This document shows positions 47,023-59,495 of a stretch of DNA of 64,000 bases, piece after piece. The translations under genes and the position numbers were made by a program. The notes beneath the pieces were generated by a model. It saw nothing but the letters and a program-made list of their open reading frames with translations. It was not told the DNA's origin and made no database searches. Origin of the DNA: Micropterus salmoides (taxonomy: Eukaryota > Chordata > Actinopteri > Centrarchiformes > Centrarchidae); assembly GCF_014851395.1 (NCBI RefSeq), contig NW_024040707.1, positions 17,292,457 through 17,356,456 of the forward strand, in the 5' to 3' direction. The first letter of the stretch is position 1, and each line of letters opens with the position of its first letter.

Positions 47023-50000
47023 CACAGATGCTTGCACGCTCCTACCCATAATCCATCTGTTACAAGTCACTTCCCGTTTCATGAGCCACTGAGACAAAGC
47101 GACAGATCAAGTGAGTGTTATGTGCTTGTGGCCAACTTTAGAATGTTTGCTGTGGATGAGTTTTACACATTTGAATGCCCTCTTTGGGAGCTGGATAAAC
47201 AGAAGACTGGCCTTGACATTAGTATTTGGAGGTGAGCAATTAAGTTATTGTGGTATACAGCATGAAGGGCATGCTGTACTGGATGGGGGGTGGGGGGGGG
47301 GTTATATGTTATGTGTACACTGTGCAGGCGTTCTGAATATGTGGGGGAGGTGCTGTGCTAGTTAGGCTGTGTTCTAATAGCTTTTATCAATTCATCACGT
47401 TGATCACTTGATGTATTTATTTGCATACAGCAATTTGAGTGGACACATTTTCCATTATTTATGCATCTCTTCAGTGGCTACTTTCAGATCAAGTGTTTGC
47501 ACAGCCAGTCAATGCATAATCAATATGTGATCAGCCAGAGAGTTCTCAAGCTGTACTTTTACTGCAAGATCAAGGCTGTAGAGAGCTTTACGGATGGTTC
47601 AGTCTAATGATTGATTGAACGCACACCATAAGAGGAAAACAAATGGACGTTACAAAAATAACCCTTTAACAATCATTTAAGCTGCCAAATGTACACAGGA
47701 GAAAAAAGAGAGCATTACAGACATATTTTATAGGTCTGATCCTGTTTTGCGTCACAATCTTTATTAAATATTCAGCACTGTCCCTTATGTCCGTGTGTCA
47801 AACTGTAAGCCAGCGCAGCAGAAATATGAGAAGAGAGAATAGACAGAAATAAAGAGAGAGAGTACCAGACTGAGGCGCAGAGAAAGACAGGAAGTAGCTG
47901 CGGAGTGAACAGAGATTGAAAAGCAAAAAAGGCAACAACAAATCGGAGTCACCAGGTTCTCTTCTATGAAACTCAAAACAAACACATTGTGATTAAATAC
48001 AGGGAAGTCTGTTATCTAGCAGTCAGAATAGCAAATTAGACAACATTTCAAGTGGTGCCTATGAATGATGAAATCACACCTCCATGTGTGAGACACCCTG
48101 GCGTTGCACACAGCAACACTGAAGGTCCCGGCAGCGCTGTCACTGCGGCTACGTTTAAAACAACATTTTCTTCTGTTTGTATACTGGATCAGATGTTGAG
48201 TGTGGACTGGCTGCATGTGCTTCTGAGTGTGTGATTTACAGTCTGAGGTTTATGAGCATGGATGGACAGACCGGAGAAGCCGAGTTCAAGGTCAGATCTC
48301 GGATGCATATCGTTACTCAGCCGGGAAAAGACGTCAATACAGGGTTTACTCTGCACATGTTGATCTCTCCATTGCTCCCTCCTGTTTCCAGCCTCTCCCA
48401 TCTTTTGTATCTTTCTCACTTGGTCTCTCCGTCTTTCATTAGAGGTGTGGGACAAATTATAGGAGTGATGGATGGGCAGTCCTTCCTTCAGAATGCTTGT
48501 TCATGCAGGCATGCGCACACAGATATAGACATCGGATGCGTGTGTGTGTGATTGTGTGTGTTTATGAACATTTCCATTTGTCGTCAGTTGCTTTTTTTTG
48601 GGTCTTTTCGCCTCCTGCTTTCCCTGACCACCAATTAGACTTTGAAAGCCGGATGATGGGTTAGGACTTTTCAAATTTGTGGCTACATTTGCTTAGTTAC
48701 CGTGTATTACTCACACTATAAAGACAGCCATATGTAAGTATACCCAGCACACACACACACACAAACCACACTCATCCAGCTAATGGACCAGCCTGTCTCT
48801 GCCTTTGCTGGGCTTATATTTCACCTCAGGGAGGGAGGGAGCACAGCCAACAGGTCTATTACAGAGAGAAATAGAGAGAGAGATAGGGATTGTGATGAGG
48901 GAAGAGAAAAAAAAATAAAGAGAGGGGCGGGCATACGGCTGCAGGCGTACTGCGGCAGCAGCAGAGCGGCATGACGTGATAGGGGAGTGGAATGATAGAC
49001 ACACACACAAATACACATGCTCGCAGCTCGGAGGCCCGCCAGGCAAAAGTAGACAGAAGCAAAAGGCAGGGACTGAGCCTGACGCACTCAGCAGCATACA
49101 GATTGGAGACAAACTCACTTGCTGCTTTGTATCCTGATGCTTGCAGAGGGTGAGTGTGGCCTTGTGTTCATTTTTAATAGGTTAATATTTTACATTTCTG
49201 TTCATGCATTTCTTAATGTGGCTGTTGTTGTGGATCTCTCCTGTGTTTGTTTGTTTGTGGAAGTCTGTGTTCTCTCACTTGTGTAAATGTAACTACGAAC
49301 GTCGGTTTCTGTGAACAGATGAATGCAGACACTCTGTATTTGAAAGGATGACCACGCTCACGGTGCTATCACAATCAGCAGCGTAATGTAGGGATTGGCA
49401 GTAGAGTGGGAGAGAGAGGTTAACAGAAAGAAAGGCAACGCTTAAGTGGGATGAAAAGTGGGGGAGAGGGGGTGATGGAGGTGGGGGGGTAACCAGGGGT
49501 GATCGGCCTGAGTCAGCATTATAGGGGCTGTATGACTCAGTGCAGCATGCATAGCATATATACTGTGGTATGTGTCCATCTGAGAAAGAAAGAAACAAGA
49601 GTTGTAGTAGTAGTGGATCAGACTGGAGAGAAACCGTTTGTGCACACATGTCAATGTTTATGTGGTTGGTAGTGTGATTATGCTCTGTCCTGTTTTGTTT
49701 GTGTGGGTACGTGTGTTTGTGCTTGCTTCTGTAATGAGTGCATGAGGAGTGGACGTGTGTGGTAGACACACATCTCCTCAATCGATGACTTCTCCGTGTG
49801 GCTGCATTGAAAAACCTTGTAACACCAGTTTTAATTTTTTTTAGTTATGTGAGTGAACGAAACACTTGCACAACCTGCTTTTATGACAACAAAAATACAT
49901 TGTGATGGCAATAACACCAAAACAATTTTTTACAGCGTTCCTGTGCAGTTGACAATCTGGAGATACAAGGTTTTTAGACGACGTAAATGCTATGTTGTGG

Positions 50001-50200
50001 CATGTCCAAGGATGACAGCCTACAGTGACCCGAAATGACACATATTCTGAGTAAATTTCCATTTGGGTTACTGACTCATGGTAAACAGTCATACGTTCAT
50101 TGTTCAGACGTTGTTTTGTGTGTGTGTGTGTGTGTGTGTGTGAAATGACATCTTTTTATTTTTTACCAAAAGATGAGAACACAGATTTCGTCAAAGAAAA
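45560..50200. other. Intergenic region upstream of nav1
   Basis: No supported coding exon. It contains a fish-type dispersed repeat (about 46047-46170, TTTATCCAAAGCAACTTAC type), a (CA)n tract at 46981-47020, a G-run at 47284-47301 and purine-rich blocks at 47.8 and 48.9 kb. A donor-like CAGAGG/GTGAGT at about 49150 may end another 5' exon. Confidence 0.5.
46981..47020. repeat. (CA)n microsatellite
   Basis: CA tract preceded by three GCAC units. Confidence 0.95.
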
Positions 50201-50224
50201 TAACTTTGAAAATGAGTCACCTTG

Positions 50225-50457
50225 GTACGGGCGGCCCTGATTGGCTGAAAGTGTCGCTCCTGTTTGTCACAGCTTCCTGTCTCAGTGAATGGCGAGGCGC
50301 TGCGGACCAATGGGAGGGCAGTGGTGAGGATGCAACAGTGATCCAGGAAAAAACAGCCCATTGTTTCTGGGACATCGGAGAAGTGTGACCCTCCCTCTTG
50401 CCGGCTCCGGCTGCTCGGCTTAGCAGCACACTGAAGGACCCAGAACCCCATTGACAG
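50225..50457 (+). promoter_or_regulatory. nav1: Candidate nav1 promoter and 5' non-coding exon
   Basis: Two CCAAT-type motifs (CTGATTGGCTG at about 50237-50247 and GACCAATGGG at about 50306-50315) precede a GC-rich stretch that ends in a consensus donor (GACAG then GTAAGA, exon end 50457). This is the clearest 5' exon candidate upstream of the coding exon at 54160. A second possible non-coding exon ends at about 53578 (AATCAG then GTGAGG). There is no TATA box. Confidence 0.4.
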
Positions 50458-52531
50458 GTAAGACGCTCGTGAGACAGCAGATCTGGTACATGACATTTCA
50501 TAATAAGCAGTTTATGAGCTTCAGATGTTGTTATTTTTATTCTGGTGTGACTTTCTTCTAAGAGAACTGTGCCTTTCCAGGAATCACAGCACATATTGTT
50601 TTGTTTTTGCAACACTAGTGTATTGTAAGATGATTTATGACAGCACATTATCGCTGTTGGTTTGGTTTTGTCATTAAGGAGGTAATTACATTCATTTATT
50701 GTAGACTTTCCAGACCGGGTGACACACACAAACACACAGTCACTGCCAACGTCCTTCGGTTCACAGACAGAGATGCCTGTGTTACCACCTCATTTATTGA
50801 TTTTGTTATGAGTCAGAGGGTTTTCATCACAAGGGTGAGGGGTTGCATGATTATATGTGTGTCAGAGAGAGAGGGTATGCATGTTTCTTTGGTCAGAGGT
50901 ACAGTAACTCTGTTCAGGCTGAGTGTATCATGGGACGGAGGAGCTAAAATGGTGTAATACGATTATGATGTTAGAAGCTAACATCTAATGCTGGCTGCCA
51001 CGCTATCCTTCTTTTTCTCTCCTTACAGAAAGCACATACTAGCTGTCTCTTATGACTGAGGTGGAAAGTGTTTATAATCACCTCGTGTATTTTTACCTCC
51101 TGACAATGTGGAAGCAGATTAAAAATTAGACAGAGTAGAATAGTAGTGAAGGAGTTAAGAGTCCCCGCTGCTGCTGCTGCTGTTGCACGCAGATGTCCAG
51201 CAGATGTCAGTGCCATCCTTGCAGAAAAACTGAGAGGACTAGTCAAATGCCCTTCCACACATTTGCTCAACCAACGATCACTACGTTCACTTGTGACAAC
51301 CCCCCCCCCCCACACACACACACACACAGAAATTATCTATATGTATTTGTTACTATCTTTGTCTCATTATACAAAAATTATGATGTTCTCCAAAGCTGGA
51401 CTTACTTTTTACATCTTTTGGAGAATTGTTTGTATTGATGAATGTCACGGTGCATGTTATATAATTAGCCCTGAGGCTCACATCTAAAGAATAAAGCAAA
51501 TAGCTAGTGCAAATTGATTAGTTGTTTGATTAAGTGAAACAAATATTGATAACTCATTAATCACTTAACTTATTTATCAAGCAAAAATGCCAGGAAATCT
51601 CAAGTTTCAGCTTCTAGAAATGCTGCTTTTTTCTGTCTCAAGTCACAAGCTGTTACACCCAGTGTGAAAGCGTCAACACACCAACAGTGTAACTATTGTA
51701 AATGCACTTATGTAACAGAATGATCTTGTCTTTGAAGCCTGTGTTGAGTCTGAACACATGACACAGAGAACATACCCTGTATATGTAACAAGCTGATATA
51801 AAACATCGCCTTACGTGTGAGGGAATCTGACCCAAAACGGATTTGCCATTTTTTCACTCTCTTACAGCTGCTGGTTTCAGTCAGCAGAAAAGTATCTGAT
51901 TTCTTTCTCTTTTAGTGTATATATACATGCAGACATCGCCACCACCAGCTGAGCCTCGGTATGTCCTCACGTGGGCTGCAGTAGTGCTGGTATTACCCCG
52001 GTGTCTCCCCGAGGAACAGCCAATTTCCATACAGATAGACAGAGCCAGACCGCACCTGCGCTCCTGGAAATCCTAGCAGGAATTGTATCAGACAGACTAA
52101 AATTCTGATGCTTATTAGTGACTCAGTCTCCCAAGAGAAAGAGGGAGAGAAGACGAGACAGAGAGAAACCGAGATGGGTGGGATGCAGGAAAGAGGAGGA
52201 GGAGGAATTTAGGGAGAGAAATGAGGGGAAGGCAGGATGGATGATCCCATCTGTCTCTGTTTACTCCTGCACACGGCTGCTGTATGCAGCTGTGGAGGTC
52301 TTCAGCAGCTTTGAGTCAACTATGATAGAGCACCAGCCTTTGGCAAAATATCTCTATTTTCTGTGTCAGTATGTCTGATATTATTAGTAAGTGAAAGGGA
52401 GATCACCTACAGAGAAGCTAACCTTTCCTTTATTAGACACTAAAAGGTTATTTTGGGGTATGTTTGGAGTTTTTGAGCTGAAGCAATCCCCCTTCTCTCA
52501 GCTGCAGAGAGCCTGAAAATGACTGAGAAAA

Positions 52532-52569
<38 letters not shown>

Positions 52570-52955
52570 TGTGTGTTTGTGTTTGTGTGTGTGTGTGTGT
52601 ATGTGTGTGTGTGTTTAGTGTGATCCACATAACACTGTGTGCAATACTGGGATTAGATGTGCTCTAAAATAATCCAGCATTTCATCCCTGCGACTTTGAT
52701 GGCTTAATTTGATACATCTCTGCTTTACTAAAGACAGCTTCTGAAGAAGTCTTCTGGCAGCAACATTTCTGCTATTTAAGAAAGGGCAAGTAGACTTAAG
52801 TGTTAAATCTGTGTATTTACAAGTGTGTGTATAATTACAATAATCCAATCTATTTGTACTGCACTGTTCTAAAGCAAACATGCTGTACAGGAAGTAAAAG
52901 GGAAAGAGAAAATGGACAATATGTTTATGTGTATGTATCTGTGCATAATATATAT

Positions 52956-53000
<45 letters not shown>

Positions 53001-54159
53001 CATATATGTAGTTTAAAATTGTTAATTATTGTAATTTTTACATGTATTCAAAGCAGAAATAAAAAACTACACTTAATTATCATTTAGTTAATAGCTAATC
53101 ACCAATCAAAGTAGAAATAAGGAGATTCGAGGCGGAAAATAAACATTTTGAGTCCCAAATGAGTCTGCTTGACCTCACGCCTCCTCCTCCTATTTAATTC
53201 TTTCCCTGTAGTAATTTTAGCTACATGCAAAATATTAGGATAGCACGATTCTAAATATTATGTTGACATATCAATTTATCAGTTTCACTCAGATGCTGTG
53301 ATCCTTCTCGCTCTAAATACGCCGTTTCCTCCATTTCCCCCCTCCCTCCCTGCCTTTCTTCTAACCTCACAGCCTCACCCTCCTCTTTCCCTCCAGCAGA
53401 GCAGCACGAGGTAGTTTTAATTATGTGACATTGCGTGAATTGTTTCACTCGCCCAACCTTCACTGCGGTTTGCAGAAGGGCACAAAGAATATCAAGCTCA
53501 CTTTTAGAGTTATTGGGAGGGCTGTGTGTTTCTGAGAGAGTAACCGAAGCTGTGATATCTGGAATCAAAGCAAATCAGGTGAGGATGATCCCACACCTCC
53601 TCTCAAGCTGTTATGTGTAAGAGAGCACTGTGTTTGGGCAATGATGTGTGTCTGTGGGAGCCTGTGCAAGTGCGCATTTGAATTCATTACGTGGAGAAAA
53701 TCAGTTATTTGAGAACATAACGCTCCGAAAGCAGCTGGTAGACGTTGCTGTGAGCATGTGTCCGTGCACGTGTGTCAAGCTGTCTTTGTGATTTTGAACT
53801 CCCAGCAGGCAAATTTGATTGCATGGGCGCTCCATGCCTCACTGAAAATAAGCTCAACTCGTGGTTCACCATGACTCAGCTTCTCATATGTGCTTGATTC
53901 ACATGCTCTCATACCATGGATGTTTTAACTATCTCTGAGTCAAGAACAGCAAATCCTAGTTGACCAGATTAGATTAAACTTTAGATTAGATTTTAACACA
54001 ATGTAATTAACCACAAAATGGATAAGCAAACTAGTTGGAGAGGGCAGTTGTGACTGATAGTCTCATGCTGTTGCTGTAGAGTTAGTTTGAAAGTGGAGCA
54101 TTAACATCAGTGTTTAACTTAATATAGATGTCTCTCTCTTTCTGTGTTTCTCCGTTTAG
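50458..54159. other. Probable nav1 5' intron(s)
   Basis: Contains GT/CA microsatellites (52534-52614; a C-run with CA at 51300-51330), an AT tract at 52966-52997 and the possible extra 5' exon ending near 53578. Nothing else recognisable. Confidence 0.45.
52534..52614. repeat. Compound (GT)n microsatellite
   Basis: GT tract with GCGC and TTTG interruptions over about 80 bases. Confidence 0.9.
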
Positions 54160-54165
54160 GTCAGT

Positions 54166-55947
54166 ATGAGTGGGGGAGTAAATTTGAAATCGGCCCCCCG
54201 GGCTCCTCCCTCGTCAGGAATCCCTCTCCCACACAGCCTGTTGCCCTCCTCCCCCAAAACTGACACCCGCTGCCGGACTACTGACCTGTCCACACCCTTA
54301 ACACAGACCCCTAAACACACACCCACACACACACCCACACACTCTCCTTTGCTTTGCCCACGGAGCTCCAGCCTCCCCGGGCCTTCCTCCAGGGACCCGA
54401 CGAGAGACCCTGGCCTGAAAAGTCAGCTCTTCAAGCGGATGGGAGCTCTACCCACTCCCCAGGTGTCACGCTCCGCCTACAGCAGCCCCTCAACCCAGCG
54501 CAGGGTGCTGCCGCCACACTCCAAAGACACCCTGGATCTGGGAAAACCGACCCCGCCTCACATGCCCTCACAGTTTCCACATGATGGCAATCGCAACAGA
54601 AATGCCTTCACCAATAAGAACCAAACGTGGGGAACCAGCAACCTGCGTCCACCGCCCCAGTACAGAAGAGGAGACAACTCCAATGCTCTATCCCAGGCAA
54701 TGGGTGAGGTCATTCCACGAAGAGAGGAAGAGCCTCCAGAAAACCACCCAGCCCAGGCCACCGTGTTGAACAACGGCAACCTCCGCCCCTCTTTCGCTCA
54801 GATGAGATATGAGCACGAGATCAGAGGTCGCAGTGACTCCACCAGCCAGTCTGATGAGGAGATGGGGACTCCTGAGGACAGCAGTCCGGCCTCCTCTCCT
54901 GGTACATTGTCGGTGCCACCGATCATATTCACTGTGCCGGTGATGTCCAAGGTGGCTGTCGTGCCGGACAGTGAGGCTGCGTCCACAGAGACACACGCAC
55001 CCAAAGTCAACATGGCTACTGTGGCTCCCTTCAGCTACAGGTAAGTTGTCTGCACTCACACACACACAAAACTGATACAACAGTTTATCAAGACTTCCAT
55101 CATGAGTACCCAATTGATTGACACCCACCCTCTTGTCATTACCATATCATTACTCTCTCTCCTCATAGCACTTTATGATCCCCCACTCTACTGATGCACA
55201 CACACGCACACTTTGACTCCCACTCTGGATACTCAGGACCAGCCTGGAGGGCTGTTGCGGCCATTTCAGTCTAATTCCTCTCTTTTCCAGCAATACACGT
55301 GTGTGGAAGAATACACACACACTTTGTGTTTTCTGGAGCAGAGCTGATTGTTGAAGTGTCCTCTTGACAGCCTCTTGGCTGACTCACTAGTATATTGTTC
55401 TCCATCACTCACACACACACACGCACACACACACACACGGTCTCACAATATAGGATAAAAACAAGAAAAGAGTGAATCTAAGTTTCTAATTAAGAAAATG
55501 CAGTGTATCTGTGTCTGATGTGTGTTGTTGAGTGGTGTGTGGTGTTTCAGTGAAATTAATCCAAAAAGCAGGAAATTGCTCTCTATTTTCTGAAAAATTA
55601 AAAATGTAATTCTAAAGCTTTGTTCACTGTTACAATGATGCAGTTCTTTGCAGTGCTTTGTTTATTATCAATGCTTTTCTGTGTCTTTGATTTGCATTTA
55701 TGGAAATCAGCATGCCACACTGGTGAAAGGCATCACTTCTCTCCTAATGTCAGACATAGTAGCTTGTTTGTTTGACTGTAGTCAGTGGAACTGAAGTGAT
55801 TTGCATGTACAGTAACAGACGTGTGATGGCTATGTTCATGATATGTTTACAGGGTGCGAGTGCAGGAGAGTGATTTCTTTTCAGTGGACGAACTGAGTGA
55901 CTGCTCATCTGGATCCATAGAAGTATGCTGTGATGACTTAACAGCAG
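54166..55947 (+). CDS. nav1: Neuron navigator 1-like N-terminal exons, partial
   Basis: Two spliced coding exons: 54160-55040 (ATG at 54166 with A at -3) and 55853-55947. The junction codes ...APFSYR then VRVQESDFF, and a donor (GTTAGG) follows, with later exons beyond the window. The visible protein is about 323 residues, disordered and rich in Pro/Ser/Thr. It has SGIPLPH near the start, an SQLFKRMG segment, SFAQMRYEHEIRGRSDSTSQS, NMATVAPFSYR, and an acidic DELSDCSSGSIEVCCDDL module. ATVAPFxYR also occurs in the N-terminal half of mammalian NAV2, and the position and orientation next to csrp1 fit NAV1, a microtubule plus-end/AAA-type cytoskeletal regulator of neurite guidance. The CH and AAA domains are not in view, so the assignment rests on synteny plus that motif. 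A CA-rich coding microsatellite encodes a short Thr/His/Pro repeat (about residues 46-60). Confidence 0.65.
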
Positions 55948-57224
55948 GTTAGGCACACACACTCACACACACACAGGTTGTCTAATCAAACATAGGTTAT
56001 ATTCATTTGCCTTTTTTTCAATAGCAGCAAACATTACTTTTCCTTTCTTTCTGTCTCCTTTGCTCCACAAAACTTGTAGTCTAGTTCCACCCAGTTAGTG
56101 TCAGGGCGCCAATAGGCGAAGAACCCAGAGAACCCTTTTGGCAGGTATGGATGCCTACTTTCTGGCATCCAGACGCATTTACTGCAGCTGAGGCATAAAT
56201 GGCGTCAGACTGGACATGCCAGCGGCCAACCTTTGGGTCCCATTGTGGAACCTGAATAGACCCAGTAAAGACTAAGGGACAACCATTCTCTGTCTAAATG
56301 TATGCCTGTCACGCTCCTACTCATCAGAGCCGTGCCATGCCTGAAGCTTGGTAGGGAAATTTTATGTGTGTGTGTGTGTGTGTGTTAACCCGGGGCTCTG
56401 CTGACTACAGTGGTTCCTAGATGAAGAGATGGGAAAGAGAGATGGGCTCAGGATGTTAAGATGAAGGAAGATGACAGGGGTGATGTGGGTCAATAATGGG
56501 ATGAAATGGCGCAATTCTGAACTCACTGCCAGGGAGTTTTATGTGCACATTGATTTCAGCTTCATCCAAGAGCTGTCAAGGAGTTTGAACCCTTCCTCCC
56601 CTCACGCTTTCCCTCCATCCCTCTCCCTTGCAGTTCCTCCTTTGCAGCTTCATTGACCTAAAAAGCCATAGTCACAGCATGCCCCCCCCTCCCCATCCTT
56701 TTGACTAATGGTTTGCGCTGTCTGGGGGAGATTGTAGATGTGCTTACGAGATATGACTTTATCAGTGACTTTGTGAATCACTCATGTGGTGTCAGTTGGA
56801 TAGGAGTGGATCAACTGCCCAGAGTTAGTGTGTATTAGAGTTTAACTAATACACTTCTTACAGAATCTACAGTGTATTCAGAAAGTATCAGGAGAGCATT
56901 AATCCTGCACATTGGATTTGAAATGAAACTATTTCTACAATGGGTTTAAATTGTTGATTTAGAGGGTTAAAGGGTCTTCCGATCCATATTGGGTGAATAC
57001 TTTATGAATTATAACCCTTTTTAAATTTTTTGTAGCAGGGCAGTGATCTTAAACCTGCGGACAAGGTCAAAGGATTAGCAACCAAATATTACTTTTCTGT
57101 CCCTTAGATTTGAGAAACTTAATAAAATGTATTAAAAAACAGTATATAAAGGGTTCCAATTCCTAAATCGTTTACCTGTTGTGGATGTACAAACCCAGTG
57201 TTTTTTTTAGTCATGCTAATGGCT

Positions 57225-57440
57225 TACAAAATACCTGCAAAACTAATGACATTTCTAGCAACCTCAACTGTACTTTGTGTTCATTGCTAATTAGCAAATA
57301 TTAGCATGCTAATGTGCTAAACTAAGATGTAAACATAATAAACATTCTGCCGGCTAAATATCTGCATGTTAGCATTGTCATGAGCTAAGTGCTTTGAGCA
57401 TTTAGTTGTGAATGCCAAGATTTACCATTTGCCAAAGATC
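57225..57440 (+). repeat. Dispersed teleost repeat, copy 5
   Basis: AAATACCTGCAAAACTAATG, CAACTGTACTTTGTGTTC, TTAGCATGCTAATGTGCTAA and AGCATTTAG in order. It shares words with all the other copies. Confidence 0.6.
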
Positions 57441-57616
57441 AGGCTGCGTTTGTTGTTTGAATTGGTTGCTTTGTCGTTTTTTTTAAATGTCACAATTTAA
57501 AACTGTAAAATCACATAGGCCAGACCAGAATTCAGTTGTCAAGGGCCTTGAACCGAGAAATGCTGTATGATCCCTCCATAACTGTCACATGAAATAAATA
57601 TTGTAAATAATATAAG

Positions 57617-57981
57617 TACAGTGGGGCCAAAAAGTATTTAGTCAGCCACTGATTGTGCAAGTTCTCCTACTTAGAAAGATGAGAGAGGTCTGTAATTTTC
57701 ATCATAGGTACACTTCAACTATGAGAGACAAAATGAGAAAAAAAAAAATCCAGGAAATCACATTGTAGGATTTTTAAAGAATTTATTTGTAAATTATGGT
57801 GGAAAATAAGTATTTGGTCAATAACAGAAGTTCAACTCAATACTTTGTAACATAACCTTTGTTGGCAATGATCGGGCAAACGTTTCCTCTAAGTCTTCAC
57901 CAGGTTTGCACACACTGTAGCTGGTATTTTGGCCCATTCCTTCATGCAGATCTCCCCCTAGAGCAGTGATGTTTTGGGGCT
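57617..57981. mobile_element. Tc1/mariner transposon end fragment
   Basis: Begins TACAGTGGGGCCAAAAAGTA and continues through GTCAGCCACTGATTGTGCAA and ATTTTGGCCCATTCCTTCATG, wording I recognise from Tc1-like elements of many fish. The opposite strand would enter the transposase C-terminal region, but similarity stops abruptly at about 57981, so only one end remains. Confidence 0.8.
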
Positions 57982-59273
57982 TTTTGGCCACATGTAATAC
58001 TGGTAACCTTGCTTATTTTTTAATTAGTGTGAAATTTTAATCTAATGTAATATATGCTGATTATAACAAGTTATCACAATTTTCCCTTATACATTAGCTA
58101 AGGTTTCACTTTATTTTTTCCATTTATTTGATGCAGTGAAAGAAAAATCACCGTTTCTGCCCAAAGACCTTTAGTGTCAGAGAGTCAGCTTGGACAGAAA
58201 AAAGAAGAGGAGCTGCAGAGATAGACAATTATGATCCAGAAAACAAAGAATCAGACAGAAAATAATGTGCATTTAGGAATAAATGGAATCTACTGCTTTC
58301 AAATTAGAAAATCCTAATTGTAATTTCTCTTCACGGCTGGTATCGGACTTTGGGTAAAAAAGTAGCCCTGCCTACAGCCCTTGCCAATACAGTGAAAATG
58401 TGTCTTTATCCTAAAACTTTTTAACTTTACTGTACACAGAAACATATCATATTCAGACGTCTATTATGTTATGTTACGTTAAAAACCGTTGCCTTGACTT
58501 TAAGGTTCTCTATTCTATTAATCTGCTGTGTCTAAAAATGTAGCCACCAGAATGAAGCAAGTAAAACCCTTTAAAAGCTTTTTGGAGGTTTCAACCAGCT
58601 GGTTGTGGAAAGGGGGGGTGGAAGCTAATGGTGGACCAGCCCCAGTCTTTAAAGGCCTCGGGCTGTCTTGAAACTCCGGTTGTGGCCTTGTAATTGGTCC
58701 CTAGCAGGCGCTCGAGACAGAACTGAAGTGTCTTAGACTCCTCTGAAGCTGCATTTACACAGAGGGTGGGCTGACACCGTAATAACTGTAATTTAGGGAA
58801 CGGAGGAAAGGAGGGAAGTTGGGAGGGAATGAAGAGAGAACGAGTGAGAGGGGTGGGAGATGAACATGGGAGACCTGATGATAAGATTATTTCGCTTTGT
58901 GTAAAGGAGAAAAGACAACAAACAGAAAATGACCTAAAAAGACTGATTGAATTTTGGTTAAATATTGCAAAGCTGAGGGCTCTGGTTGAACACATAACAC
59001 AAATTCAAACCATGATGTGATTTGGTTATGGTTGTCTTCAGTGACTATGGTAAAAGAGTTGTTTTCCACAAATTAAATGATTTCAATATGCCTACATTCA
59101 CTTAGATTGACTCAGCTGTAACATAATCAGCTCTTATGCCTTCTATTCAAGACCCTAATGAAGACCTGAACATTTAATGTGACTGTAGCACCATGTGGTC
59201 TTTCAATTAGACCACAGACCTCCTGACCTTGTGGCTCTCAGGAGAAGTGTATTTGAGCATGTGTTCCTGTCTG

Positions 59274-59275
<2 letters not shown>

Positions 59276-59307
<32 letters not shown>
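59276..59307. repeat. (GT)n microsatellite
   Basis: GT tract ending in GCGCGCG; a (CT)n tract follows at 59458-59487. Confidence 0.9.
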
Positions 59308-59315
<8 letters not shown>

Positions 59316-59455
59316 CGTGTGCTGGTGTATGCATGTGTGACAGTACACAGATGGTGTTTGAAAGATAAATGTGATGTGGACTGTGTATCATTTTTCATCT
59401 CCCAGTGAGGGTATGGCATGATATTCCCTGCGGACACTCCCAAAGAGTCCATCAG

Positions 59456-59495
<40 letters not shown>

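Noticed and set aside
49293..49781. Minus-strand open frame of 162 codons
   Set aside because: Encodes His/Ser/Tyr-rich low complexity from a purine-rich plus strand; no domain recognised.
50217..50735. Minus-strand open frame of 172 codons
   Set aside because: Antisense to the candidate nav1 5' exon and donor; composition follows the GC-rich promoter, with no family similarity.
53435..53578. N-terminal coding extension of the nav1-like exon
   Set aside because: The frame is in phase with the next exon but begins at GTG, not ATG, and has no recognisable content; kept only as a possible non-coding exon.
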